Assembly: GCA_028583685.1 (NCBI GenBank)
Contig: JAMXIF010001194.1
Coordinates: 3,171,521 to 3,235,520 of the forward strand
Reading direction: 5' to 3'
Origin: Petaurus breviceps papuanus
Taxonomy: Eukaryota > Chordata > Mammalia > Diprotodontia > Petauridae
DNA: 64,000 nt
Below are positions 32,161-42,739 of this stretch, piece by piece. The position numbers and the translations under genes are program-made. Numbering within the stretch: position 1 is the first letter of the stretch; each line of letters starts with the position of its first letter. The notes under the pieces were generated by a model. The model was not told the DNA's origin. It saw nothing but the letters and a program-made list of their open reading frames with translations, and made no database searches.

Positions 32161-32254
32161 GAAAGCAGTTTTAGCTGTCTGAGGATTACCACTACTGACC
32201 CAGGCCCTAAAGCAATCACCTCTTTCCAGTTTTCCTCTAATCAGAGCCACCAAC

Positions 32255-33055
32255 TGTGAAATGGTCCAGCTATTCTAGAAAACAATTTTGAATTATTTGA
32301 GAAAAATGTCTAAACTGTTCATATTCTTTGACCCTGAGATCCCCACTATGGCAGATGGTATGTTAGTATTTACAAAGAGTTCAAAGACAGAAAGGTCCTA
32401 TGTATAGCTTGGTATGTATGTATGCATGTATATACACACATATACGTATATGTGTGTTGACATATACATGCACTTATTATATATATACATTATATATATT
32501 GTGTTATACACACACACCATATACACATATGCTAAGATATTTGTAGTAATTTTTGTAGTAGCAAAATCATTGGAAAAAAGTGGATGCCTGTTTCCTGGGA
32601 AATGGCTGAATGAACTGTGATATTATGAATATAATAGAGTTTTGTTGGGCAGTAAGAAATGAGTAATATAAGGAATTTTGGAGAGACATGGGAAGACTTG
32701 TGTGATCTGATGCAGAGTGAAGTGAGCAGAACCAGGAAGACAGTCTACACAATGAATACCATAATATGAAAGAATGATAACATAAAGCTGACCATTTGGT
32801 CATTATAGCAAGCAATCTTGGCTTTAGGAAAGAGATGAGTACATGCACTTCCTTCCTTTCATTGGAGAGGTGGGGGAGGGGAGTTTTTGGCTGTGGAATG
32901 CTGCATATATTTCAGACATAGTACATGGATTTTGCTTCAATGTTTTTGTCGTTTATAAAGGAGGGCTCAGTAACAGAAGGGGAAGGAAAGCAGCATAACA
33001 AAATTACCGTGAAGTCGAAATAAAAGGCATCAAAAAAACTAAAAAAATAAAACAA
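32255..33055 (+). repeat. L1 3' end (marsupial type) with internal microsatellite
   Basis: L1 3' landmarks in order: TGACCCTGAGATCCCCACTA, GGGAAATGGCTGAATGAAC, GATGCAGAGTGAAGTGAGCA, GGAATGCTGCATATATTTCA, and an A-rich end. A TA/CA microsatellite (32410-32530) lies inside. No usable ORF. Confidence 0.75.
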
Positions 33056-33079
33056 ATGAGATGAGAGTCACCAATTTAA

Positions 33080-33275
33080 TTCACAGATTTAGATTTGGAA
33101 GAGATGTTAGGAATCATGTAGGCTAACTCCTCCATTTTACAGTTGAAGAAACCAAGGTCATGAGAAGTTAAATGACTCACTCTAAGTCACTCAGGTGGTA
33201 AGTGGCAAAGCTGAGATTCAAACCCCCGTCTTGACTCCAAATCTAGGAGTCTTTCTACAGCACTAATGTTTCTCT
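33080..33275 (-). repeat. MIR-class SINE
   Basis: CTCCATTTTACAGTTGAAGA, GGTGGTAAGTGGCAAAGC, GATTCAAACCCCCG. Confidence 0.65.
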
Positions 33276-33289
33276 TTTCCCTTTATGGA

Positions 33290-33475
33290 GTCACTGGATC
33301 TCAGTGCCAGGAGGGAGCTCACAGGTACCCAATTAGTTCCTGACAGGCAGTCATACAGCCTCTTTCTAGAGACCTCTGCTTAGTGGGATCCCATTACCTT
33401 CTGTGGCAACCTGCACTCTTTTGGATCACTCTAATGATTAGGATGCTTTTCCTTATGTTGAACTAAACTTTGAAA
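33290..33475 (+). repeat. L3/CR1 fragment
   Basis: TCACTGGATCTCAGTGCCAG, CTGACAGGCAGTCATACAGC, TTTTCCTTATGTTGAACTAA. Confidence 0.5.
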
Positions 33476-33695
33476 ATTTATTAAGCATTTACTGTGCTCA
33501 CAGCCCTGTGCTAGACCATTGAGAAAACAGAACGTTAGGTAATATACACATTTCCTACTTTCTTGGAGCTTAGAGTCTAGCAGGACCAATTAAGAGTCTA
33601 TAGAATGATTTTCCTATTGCCCTCTTTCTCTCTCAGTCCCACCCACAGGGCCTTCCACATAGAAGTTGTTCAGTCAATGCTGTTTTCTGAGTTGT
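33476..33695. repeat. L2 3' ends, head to head
   Basis: Minus-strand tail (ATTAAGCATTTACTGTGCTC, GGAGCTTAGAGTCTAGC) followed by a plus-strand one (CAGGGCCTTCCACATAGAAG). Confidence 0.55.
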
Positions 33696-33889
33696 TTTGT
33701 AAAGAACATGGGGAACCAAGCTGGTGATTTAGCTTTTCTTAGAGTCTGTCTGATGGGAGTTTTACTATGAAAGAGGTGATTGGGGGAAGCTGCCATATTG
33801 TGTTAGCAGCTCTTCTTTGGAGGGAAGATGGCATAGGGGCAAGGAGAAGGGTAGAAGGATAAATATGTGTCTTTTGAAAGTGAAATTAG

Positions 33890-34085
33890 CATTGGAAAAT
33901 AGAAAGAACACTAGACGTGGAATCAGGGGATCTGGGTTTGAATCCTGCCTGTAGCTTTCTAGTTCTATGACCTTAAGAAATTGACTTAACTTTTCTAGGC
34001 ATCAGTTTCCTTCTCTGTAAAATTAGGGGGGATTTGACTAGATGGTCTGTAAGGACCCCTTCTAGCTCTAAATTCTATGATTAAG
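33890..34085 (+). repeat. MIR-class SINE with single tail unit
   Basis: GAACACTAGACGTGGAATCA, GATCTGGGTTTGAATCCTGC, CTAGATGGTCTGTAAGGACC, CCTTCTAGCTCTAAATTC. Confidence 0.75.
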
Positions 34086-34179
34086 GAGACAGTGTTCTCC
34101 GGGTTCTCCTCCAGCTTCAAGCCCAGAAAAGACCTATCCCTGGTTAAATTTCCAGAAGTTTTTTTTTTCACTTGGAAAA

Positions 34180-34640
34180 AATAATCAATAATAATAGGGA
34201 TAGGAACTGTGATCTCATAGATATAAGGAGGAGAAAATTCCCTCTATCAATGCAAGTTGACAACCCCTCTGTAACTTAGAGTCATAGAGAGCTGCTTCTA
34301 GGATTAAGAAGTTAAGTGACTTGCTGGTATCTGTCAGAGGGAGGTCCCGAACCCTGCCCTCCTTCTGAGGCCAGCTTTCTAGACACCTCCCTAAAGTTGT
34401 CCATGACAACCCTGTGAATCAGGTAACACAAGGATTATACCTATTTGATAGGTGAGAAATCGCAGAGATGAAATGATTTACCCAGGGTCATATAGCTACT
34501 AAGTGTGGAGCTGAGAGTTAGACCCAGATCTATCTACCCACAAGCATTTATTAGGTGCTCATTGCATGCCACATATTGTACTTGGCAAAAATGAAACTGT
34601 TCCTGTCCTCAGGGAGCTTATATTCCCGACTTTAAGTATG
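34180..34640 (-). repeat. Two MIR fragments and an L2 3' end
   Basis: MIR traces at 34180-34400 and 34400-34530 (AACCCTGTGAATCAGGTAAC, CCAGGGTCATATAGCTACTA), then L2 at 34535-34640 (ATTTATTAGGTGCTCATTGC, GTCCTCAGGGAGCTTATATT). Confidence 0.6.
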
Positions 34641-35400
34641 ATAGTATTCTTTCCACTGCATTATGCTGTCTCCAGAAAAAATTGATATGCCCTTTTCCCT
34701 CCCTGCCCTTTCTTTTAGAATACAGGAGCTGTCTGGCTATTTCCAGAGCATCCGGTTGTTTCTATTTCCAACTACTCAGGTGTCCCTGGCCTCTGGGGAA
34801 TTAGTGTTCCCCAGTTTTAATCAGATGAATCATGGGAGCCAATCTGGTTATGGGGATTAGGGGCAGCCTGTTGGCCTCATGGGATTTTATTACACTCTTC
34901 CAACTTTCAGGTGGGAGGGAGCTGACTCGTGGGGGCAATGAAAGGGGAGACCTGGGGTCATTTGGATTCAGTTCGGTTCTGAAAACAGCTCCCAGTTCCA
35001 AAGAGATCAATGGGAAATTATAGCCAAATGTCTTCTGTTTTCAGAGACATTAGGAGGCCAAGGCTAAGGAAGGGAGGATTTGGGGGGAGGAGAGGGAAAG
35101 GGAAAATAGAAGGAAAGGAAGGGGATTGGGTGTAGGGAGTAGGCAGGACATGGCCTCCAGACACTAGGGAGTACCATAATCATCATCTTTGGCGGTTAGT
35201 CTTTGTGGTTCTATCTGGGTAGATGATTGATGAAGGAGAGAAAATGTGATGAGATTGGGTTGAGTTTGGGGGGATCCCATTAGCTATGCATCAGAAACTG
35301 CCTGGATGTTGCCTTGGGAGGTTATTGTGTGAGCTATAAAATAGCACTGGGGGTAGCAAGACAGAGCTCTGGGTTTCAGTCACTGCTCAGCCCCTTGTCT
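34641..35400. other. No recognisable gene; mostly unique intron
   Basis: Short frames on both strands without a recognisable domain. Confidence 0.4.
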
Positions 35401-35404
35401 CACT

Positions 35405-35570
35405 ATGAGGCAGCATGGTTCAGTGAGAAGAGCTCCAGCCTGGGCATCAGGAAATCTCATTTCTAGTCCCAGACTCAATACTAATTTATTGCTTGACCTA
35501 AAGCTAATCACTTCTTTCTCCAGGCTTTATTTTTCTCATCTGTAAAGTGAAGGGGTCTATGGAGGGGTCT
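35405..35570 (+). repeat. MIR
   Basis: GCAGCATGGTTCAGTGAGAA, TCTCATCTGTAAAGTGAAGG. Confidence 0.65.
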
Positions 35571-35584
35571 GTCTGTGAATAGAT

Positions 35585-35800
35585 CTCAGGGAGTTGGTGA
35601 ATATGTTTTTAAAAATTATTTTGCATTTTTGTATTTTATTTCACTGCATATTTTACTGTACTTTGTCTTTTATAGTATTTTAAAATTAATATTGACTTTA
35701 TTTTGTACTATATTTTAATAAGTTGTTTCTTTTGTTATCCTATGAATTTTACTTTATGCTTTTAAAAACATTCTTCTATAAAAGGGTATAGAGCCATCAC
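35585..35800. repeat. AT-rich tract
   Basis: T/A-rich sequence (TTTTAAAAATTATTTTGC and similar) without clear family. Confidence 0.5.
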
Positions 35801-35860
35801 CAGACTGCTGAATGGTTGCTCAGTTAATGTTAGCCTGGCCAAATGAGTTTTAAGTTCCCT

Positions 35861-36175
35861 CCCAGCTCTGGCCAGCCTTCTCTGTTCCAAGGGCCCCCCC
35901 CTAGCTCTGGCCAGCCTTCTCTGTTCCAAGGGCCCCCCCTAGCTCTGGCCAGCCTTTTCTGTTCCAAGGGCCCCCCAGCTCTGGCCAGCCTTCTCTGTTC
36001 CAAAGGCCCCCCAGCTCTGGCCAGCCTTCTCTGTTCCAAAGGCCCCCCAGCTCTGGCCAGCCTTCTCTGTTCCAAGGGCCCCCCAGCNNNNNNNNNNAAG
36101 GGCCCCCCAGCTCTGGCCAGCCTTCTCTGTTCCAAGGGCCCCCCTAGCTCTGGCCAGCCTTCTCTGTTCCAAGCT
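35861..36175. repeat. Minisatellite, 36-39 bp units, about 9 visible copies
   Basis: Units of the form AGCTCTGGCCAGCCTTCTCT + GTTCCAAGGGC + C-run. Length varies with the C-run. The most frequent period is a multiple of three, so frames stay open on both strands and give repetitive peptides (ALASLLCSKGPP); these are not genes. An assembly gap lies inside, so the true copy number is unknown. The 5' flank AATGAGTTTTAAGTTCCCTC resembles a SINE tail. Confidence 0.95.
36088..36097. other. Assembly gap (10 N) in the minisatellite
   Basis: Undetermined bases inside the tandem array; the array was probably collapsed here. Confidence 0.99.
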
Positions 36176-36354
36176 CCTCTCCCCCCTTTTCCCCCCAGCG
36201 CTGGTATTCTATAAGTTACTAAAATTACTTGTCACTTTGTGGAAACTTCTTGGGTAAATGACAAACCATACTTTTGCCAGCTGTCCATGGCTGCCTATCT
36301 GATAAGTAGAGCAATAGGGAATGTTGGCTTGAACCTTCTTTGGGCCCAGGTATA

Positions 36355-37065
36355 AATCTTGCTACCTTCCACTAGACTTCATTATAGTCAAACTGCTTTT
36401 CCCCCAACTCAACGCTCCATTTCCTGCCTCTGTGCATTTGTACAAACCCATGCCTTCGGTGCTCTTTCTCCTCATCTTTGCTTTTCACAGGCCTTATCTC
36501 TTTTCAAGGCTTCCATCTCAGCCACTTGCTGTCCAACATAACACTCCATCTTCTGCCTTCATGCCTTTTCAGTAACTGTCCCCCATGCCTGGAATTCTCT
36601 CCCTTCCCACTTTTGCCTCTTAAAATTCCTGGCTTCTGTTAAGACGTAGCTCAAATCCTGGCTTCTACAAGAAGGTCCACCCCCCTTTCCTGGTCTCTCC
36701 TCCCGGCTGTTAGAGCCTTTCCCTCTAAGGGCCCATAGACAATAGTAAAAGCAGGACTAAGTCTTCCTGGTTCTGAGGTCCAGTATCCACTAGGATTTTA
36801 CCTCCTTGAGGGCAGGAACTGGTTTTGCCTTTGTATCCCTAGAGCATACTGACTGGAGCATAGCAAGCCCTTAATAAATGATTGTTGATTGAATGATTAA
36901 TGAAGGCACCCCTGATTTTCTCAATCGTCAATTCTCTCTCCCTACCCAAGGGATTTTGCATTTACTCATTGATTTATCTGTAGGGATTGTATCTTTTTTT
37001 TTGTTGTGATTCCCCAGCGCTTAGCTCAGAGTAGATGCTTAATAAATGTTTGGTGAACTGAATTT
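36355..37065 (+). repeat. Two successive L2 3' regions
   Basis: First, 36355-36905: CATGCCTGGAATTCTCTCCC, GAGGGCAGGAACTGG, TTAATAAATGATTGTTG. Second, to 37065: GATTCCCCAGCGCTTAGC, GCTTAATAAATGTTTGGTG. Confidence 0.8.
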
Positions 37066-37346
37066 GTTAGATTAAGAAATTTGTTGAATTGTTGGAAGGT
37101 TATTCGTTAGGAGTCCTGAGCTGAGAGGATCAGTTGCTGGGTATGGAGGCAGTTCTGCTTTGATTCTTGCTAAGTGTCTGAGGTTGGATGGCCTCTACGT
37201 GGCAGTGCCAGGCAGGCACATTCTGCTGACACCTAGCCCCAAGGCAAAGCTTCCAAGGGCAGCAATTGCAGCACCAGAGAGGTCATTAAGGGGAAAGACT
37301 GGGACCTCAATCCCACCTGCTAAATGTTGGCACTTATGGTCTAGTG

Positions 37347-37557
37347 CAGGATTTCTTAACCAGGGGTCCATAGCCTTATTTCTAAACTATTTTGTAATCC
37401 TTCAATATAATTGATTTCCTTTCTAAACTCATATATTTTAAAATGCATCTTAATTCATTAATCCTAATGCATTAAAACATTATTATGAGAAGGGGTCCAT
37501 TGGTTTTACTAGACTCCCAAAGGGGTCCATGGCACAAAAAATAGTTAGGAACTCCTG
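37347..37557. mobile_element. Non-autonomous hAT-like element, copy 3
   Basis: 211 bp with inverted ends CAGGATTTCTTAACC and GTTAGGAACTCCTG; inner GGGGTCCAT motifs face each other. Aligns with the copies at 10905 and 16228. No clear 8-bp TSD. Confidence 0.6.
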
Positions 37558-37975
37558 ATAGATAGAGTGTTAGTCTGGGAGTCAGGAAGAATTGAATTAA
37601 AATCCTCTAATACTTACTATTTGTGTGTCCCTGGGCAGTTTACTTGATTTTTATGTGACTAGGACTTACTGAGTAAATCCCAGGTTTTGATCTGGGTTCG
37701 TGGAGGGAATTTCCTATCCTGAGGTAATCAGTGATTCCCAATATGTAGACACTGAACCATCTACCTTGTGCCCACTGGAAGACCAGAAAGGCCTTTGTAG
37801 TACTGAGCCTGTGTCTGAGTGGAATGGGATAGTGGGAATGGTAGCCATACCATTTACTGCATATGTAACTTGGGGTGACATTACATCTTTGGGCCTCAGT
37901 TTCCTTCCCTGTAAAATGAGTGGTTTGTATTAGTGAGTCTTACTAGCTCTAAATTCTAGGATCTTTTGGTGTTGT
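37558..37975 (+). repeat. MIR-class fragments
   Basis: 37558-37650 (GTTAGTCTGGGAGTCAGGAA) and 37840-37975 (CAGTTTCCTTCCCTGTAAAA, TAGCTCTAAATTCTAGGATC). Confidence 0.55.
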
Positions 37976-38239
37976 AGTGATTAAGATCCCCTTCGGTAGT
38001 TGAATGTTGGTCATCCCTTAATGGGCTGAGGGCAGGGTAGGCTATGGGAGGGACTGTCAGGCTGCTTTTGGTGATTAATGTCCTTAAGTCCTTTCTCTGG
38101 CCACAGCCAGAGAGTGTCAGAGGCAAAGGGCTATCAGAGGATAAAAATAATGAAAAGCAAATATGAATGCCTTGGAGACAGGCAGTCACCTACTCCAGTG
38201 TAAAGGTGCCTGGGACATTCCCACCAAACTTGTGAGATT

Positions 38240-38530
38240 TTCCTTAATTGGGGCAATGGACTGGGAGTCAGGAATTAACTGGGGCTCTAGTCCTTCCTGC
38301 AGACAAACCACAGCCAGGGCACTGAGGAGTGTGTGGGACCTTGGACAAATAGAAATTGGACTAAATGATATCTCAGGACCCTTCTAGCCCTGACTTGTTG
38401 TTGTTGTCCTAAGGTCATTCCCAGTTCCCACGGTCTATGTTCTAATATTACTTCTATCTATGAAATGATAAATGTTGTCATTTAAGGTCCTTCCCGGCAC
38501 TATGACCTAAGACTGCTTCCATCTTCCTAG
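38240..38530 (+). repeat. MIR-class SINE with expanded tail units
   Basis: GCAATGGACTGGGAGTCAGG head; tail units TCCTAAGGTCATTCCCAG, ATTTAAGGTCCTTCCCGG. Confidence 0.5.
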
Positions 38531-38699
38531 TTCTGTCTAATACTGGGCAGAGCTTTGCTGTAAATATTTCATTTTTCATCTGAAACTTTGGCTAATGCTG
38601 AGACAAACCAGCTATCCCAAGCATCATTTTAGCTTATTAGTTAATCTCCAACATATGATCAGAAAGTTAGCATTTTAATGGCTTAGGAATAGATCTTTC

Positions 38700-38740
38700 T
38701 CTATAGCACACAGACACACAGAGACACACACACACACTCT
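38700..38740. repeat. (CA)n microsatellite
   Basis: CACACAGACACACAGAGACA and following CA units. Confidence 0.8.
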
Positions 38741-38754
38741 CTGTATATAGATTG

Positions 38755-39080
38755 AGACCTATATCCTGCTCTGAGGCACAGATAGGAGTACAGGCTCTGC
38801 CCAGACTTGATTTGGGACTTCAAACAAGTCACTTTCTTACTCTAGGCTTCTATTTCCCTGTTGGTAAGGTAGGGAGGATAAGGCTCATCTTGCTTCCTTC
38901 TCAGGACTATTGTATGCATTGAGATAATGCCTAGGAGGGTTCTTTTCCAACCACTTCTCAATTTCCTCTTCTATAAAAAGGGATAATGACCCTCTAGCTG
39001 GAAATCTAGCAGAATTATTGTGACAAAGGGCTTTGCAAATGGCATAGTGCAATAGAAATACTTTATTATTGTTGTTGCTA
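38755..39080 (+). repeat. MIR fragments
   Basis: ACTTCAAACAAGTCACTTTC, CTCAGGACTATTGTATGCAT, and a second TTCTATAAAAAGGGATAATG. Confidence 0.5.
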
Positions 39081-39164
39081 ACAACAAAATAAATTATTAC
39101 TAAATATATTATTGCTAACGAGGATAGGGACTAGCCTTGTGATTTAATGGACATAGGAAGCTCC

Positions 39165-39410
39165 TGGATAAGGCTAGGTGGTGGATGGGTTATACGACTG
39201 GACTGGACGTCAGAATTTGAATCCTGCCTCAGATAGACACTCGCTAGCTGTGTGACCCTGGGTAAGTCTCTTTATTACTCAATTTCTTTAGCTATAAAAC
39301 GAGGCTTATAATAGCACCTACCTCCCAGGGTTATTGTGAGGCTCAAATAAGATAATATTGTAAAGTGCTCTGCAAACCTTACTATGCTATAGAAATACTA
39401 AAAATCAGCA
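39165..39410 (+). repeat. CORE-SINE
   Basis: GCTAGGTGGTGGATGGG, TAGCTGTGTGACCCTGGGTA, ATAGCACCTACCTCCCAGGG, GGCTCAAATAAGATAATATT. Confidence 0.75.
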
Positions 39411-39433
39411 CCTCATTTGCAAGGCATAGTCTT

Positions 39434-39670
39434 CTTTTTTTCTTTTTGAGGCAGTGGGGTTAAGTGACTTGCCCAGGGTCACACACACAATGCATAGTGG
39501 GTTTTTTGCCTTTTTTTTTTGGAGGGGGAAGGGAGAGCAAGTGGGGTTAAGTGACTTGCCCAAGGTCACATGGCTAGTTTTTGTGTTAAATGTCTGAGGT
39601 CAGATTTGAACTCAGGTCCTCCTGACTTCAGGGCCGGTGTTCTATTCACTGTGCCACCTAGCCCCCCCCA
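39434..39670 (-). mobile_element. Two overlapping WSINE1-like SINEs
   Basis: A truncated copy (39434-39486) stops at GGTCACACACA; a complete copy follows (about 39500-39668) with AAGTGGGGTTAAGTGACTTG and GTGCCACCTAG. AATGCATAGT flanks the second copy, and GCATAGTCTT flanks the pair. Confidence 0.75.
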
Positions 39671-39689
39671 ATGCATAGTCTTAAAGACT

Positions 39690-39790
39690 TTTTTTTAGAG
39701 AATGGAGGGATTAAATGCCTTGCCCAGGGTCAAACAACCAGTATGTATCAGAGGGAGGAATTTGAGCTCAGGTCTTCTGGGCTGCCTTTA
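39690..39790 (-). repeat. SINE fragment
   Basis: GATTAAATGCCTTGCCCAGG, TTTGAGCTCAGGTCTTCTGG. Confidence 0.6.
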
Positions 39791-39859
39791 ATTATTTTAT
39801 AAATAATGCTAGTAATAATTTTTCTTAATTCTGTTATTATTGCCGATGCTAGAATAATG

Positions 39860-40320
39860 ATGTAAGGTATTTTCATCCTTAGCTGGCTAACACTGACATT
39901 AGGCACTTTCAGACTTTGAGGCACATCTGCTCTCTCTGAGGTTCTCCTTTCTGTTCAGTCTGTCTTGGGTAAAGGGTACAGCTGTTCCTGGCTTGTTGGC
40001 TATCTGTTGGCCCCAGGAGACATCACTCAACAAGGCTATGGAAGTCAGAGGCTATCAGCTCAGTTGTTGAGCCGGGTTCCACTTTATTAATATGTAAGAG
40101 GCCAATGGATATTAATTGCCTGGGAATACAAGAGAGTATCAGTCAGGAGCTTTGAGACCCTGCCATTTCCTTGAGGAGTTTGGAGCTGATAGGAAGAGAT
40201 ATGCTTTTGTTCTATGGCCAATGGGGAGCGCCCATCCTTATTCTTGGAGACATAAAGTGTAGCCTATGTCCAAGGGCCTAGGGATGAAGCTCTTCAAAAC
40301 CCAGGGAGGAAGTCAGTGGA
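39860..40320. promoter_or_regulatory. Repeat-free block, candidate non-coding element
   Basis: Contains TTATTAATATGTAAGAGG, CCAATGGATATTAATTGCC and homeodomain-like ATTA sites (40080-40140). No conservation data. Confidence 0.2.
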
Positions 40321-40429
40321 GGGAATCCTGAGTTCCCTCTGCAGCCTGGTCTCCAACTCTGGCTGTATGACCTGGGGCAAGTCATTTTCCCTTTCTATGT
40401 CTCACCTTTTCCATCTACTTTCTTCTCTG

Positions 40430-40690
40430 AAGGCAGTGCTGAACTTAAACTCTGAAGGAGCTGGGTTCAAATCCTGTTCCTAATACTCACTAGCTGTGGC
40501 TGTAGACACATCACTTAACCTCTCTGACTCTCAGTTTCTTCATCTGTAAAATGGGAATAATAATAATAATAATAGTCCCTACCTTACAAGGCTGTTGGGA
40601 TAAATCTAGGAGCAACGATGGCAATGTATATAATGCACTTTGCTGATCTCAAAGCACTACATAAATGTTAGCCATTATTGCTATTATTAT
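40430..40690 (+). repeat. MIR, near full length
   Basis: GCTGGGTTCAAATCCTG, CATCTGTAAAATGGGAATAA, AGCACTACATAAATGTTAGC. Confidence 0.8.
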
Positions 40691-40769
40691 TCCCATGTTT
40701 TCTATAGAGGTCATGAAACCAAAAGAGGACATCTGGCAGTGGGGTCAGGCTCTATAAACTGATAATAAT

Positions 40770-41085
40770 TCGTACATTGTAGGGTTTAGAATTGGAACGG
40801 ATCTTCGAGGCCATGTAATCTAACTCCCCCTTTTTACAGACATGGAAAGTGAGTCCCAGGGAAGTTAATTAAGTTCAAGGACAAGATAGTAGTAAAAAAC
40901 GAGCTGGAAATTTAATTCAAGCCTCCTAACTCCAAAGCTAGTGCTCTTTTCATTATATCAAGCTGCCTATGTACTGCTAGCCCATTTCTCACATGGAGAC
41001 ATTGAGGCAGGAAGGTGACTTGCCTATTACCACCTAGAAGTGGGCTCAGAAATTTGATTCAGACTCTCTTTGAAGCTGTGGTCCA
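40770..41085 (-). repeat. Two MIR-class fragments
   Basis: TAGAATTGGAACGGATCTTC with ACTCCCCCTTTTTACAGACA; then CCCATTTCTCACATGGAGAC with GAGGCAGGAAGGTGACTTGC. Confidence 0.55.
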
Positions 41086-41119
41086 AACTCAGCTAACTCA
41101 GGAAACGGCAAATGAAAAT

Positions 41120-41380
41120 AGTAACAACCTCTTACATTTCCACAGACCTTTTGGGTTTACATACTATTTTTGTAGTGATTATTTTATTTGCTCCTGGCTA
41201 AACTTTACTTTTGCTCTAAGGAAGTTTATAGGTTTGACCTTGGGGTTTAGAGAGGGGAAATGACTTTTCTAAAGTCATACAGCCAGTTAATGGCAGAGTT
41301 GAGACTAGAACTCAGGTCTTCTGATCCCCCCATCTAAGGCTTGTTCAACTATACCACTTTCTACCATGCCATGTTTCTAT
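41120..41380 (-). repeat. MIR
   Basis: AAAGTCATACAGCCAGTTAA, GACTAGAACTCAGGTCTTCT in inverted order. Confidence 0.6.
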
Positions 41381-41399
41381 TAGACCTGTATTTACTAAG

Positions 41400-41690
41400 A
41401 TCTACTGGAAGGCCCTTTAACTCTCACAAGAGCTTGTCTCCTGGCTTTCTTCCCCTCTACAATGTTAAGAAGCACCTCTATTTCTTTTTAGGTAAACAAA
41501 ATGGCGGCAGGTGAGTCCCAGCAGCGTGGGCCTCCATTGGTCTAGCTCTTTGGGACAATCTTTTGTCCTATAGACAAAGCTCCTCCCTGGGTGAGGTTGA
41601 TGAGAGTGGAGCTTCTATGAGGACTTCTTTGTAAATGTACATGACAGGAATAGAAGAGGGGGTGTCTAGGGTGCCCTACTTAGTGGGCAA
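41400..41690. other. No recognisable repeat
   Basis: Plain intron. It contains GGACAA (41553-41558) facing TTGTCC (41563-41568), with ACAAAG at 41574-41579, a possible SOX-site cluster. Confidence 0.3.
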
Positions 41691-41739
41691 GTAACAATTC
41701 CTTGTTGATTGAGTGATCAATCATGATGTATGAGGTTTG

Positions 41740-41963
41740 ATTGATGGAACTGGGGAAGTCTGGGCCTGGAATTAAAACCTAGCATCAGACATATACTAGT
41801 TGTGTGACCTTGGGCAAGTCACTTAACCTCTGCCTCATTTTCCACAACTGTAAAATGGGGCTAATGATAGTGCCTACTTCACAGAGTTGTAAGGATCAAA
41901 TGAAGATAATTGTAAAGTACTTTGTAAAATGGAAAGCATTTTATTATTAGTATTGTTATTATC
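41740..41963 (+). repeat. CORE-SINE
   Basis: GTGTGACCTTGGGCAAGTCA, CAACTGTAAAATGGGGCTAA, AGGATCAAATGAAGATAAT. Confidence 0.8.
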
Positions 41964-42433
41964 TTGAGGTGAGAGGAAGGCAAAATTTTATTGCTTTCAG
42001 CAGCCAACTAGGTAGGAAACAATGCTCTTCTACTGAAAAAGCCCAGTTCCTGGCTAAATTTCCAGCCCTATGCTGTTCCCCAGGGCTTGAGGTAGGCAGC
42101 CCTGTCCCAGGGTCAGATAAACTGTTCAGCCTGCATGTAACTTTGATGTTGGCTGTATGGTGAGGTTCCTGGCCTTGCATTTGATGGAAGAATCCCAAGA
42201 AGGATGGGTTGAACTCAACTACCTCCTAGCCTACAGTGGCCCCAGCTCCAACCGATTTCAAGTTCATTTACTAGTTTGTAGACCTCCCTAAACAAAAAAT
42301 AATGTGTATGAAGCACAGAGGGCAGAGGGCTGTGTGGAGGGCCCTGGAACCAGGGAACAAGTTTCTTTTCTAGAGATAGCACATTCTGTTCCATATGTAC
42401 ACATAAAGACTCTGTTAGGGTTTCAGCTGAAGG

Positions 42434-42660
42434 GCGAGCTAGGTGTTGCAGTGGATAGAGCCATGGCCTTGGAATCAGGAAGACTCTTCATGAGTTCAAA
42501 TCTGGCCTCAGACATTTACTGGTGTGATCCTAGGCAAGTCACTTAACCCTGTTTGCCTCAGTTTCTCATCTGTAAAATGAGTTGGAGAAGGAAATGACAA
42601 CCCCAAAATGGGACCATGAAGGGTTGGACATGACTGAAACAACTCAACAACAGCAACAGG
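42434..42660 (+). repeat. Mar1-type SINE, full length
   Basis: AGCTAGGTGTTGCAGTGGA, AACCCTGTTTGCCTCAGTTT, TTGGAGAAGGAAATGACAA, GGTTGGACATGACTGAAACA, and CAACAACAG tail. Confidence 0.85.
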
Positions 42661-42739
42661 GGTTCAAATCTCTGAAGTGACTCTATATCTAGGGTTCAGT
42701 GAGATCTTGGTAGGACCCTGCCCTGTGCCCCTTTCCAAT

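Noticed and set aside
31875-32253. Phe/Ser/Leu-rich minus-strand frames of 114-117 codons
   Set aside because: They are translations of the (GAAA)n tail and 7SL copy; composition explained by the purine tract.
35830-36214. Open frames of 101 and 123 codons on opposite strands with repetitive Pro/Gly/Ala-rich peptides
   Set aside because: They are translations of the minisatellite, whose usual unit length is a multiple of three; they cross an assembly gap and have no non-repeat domain.
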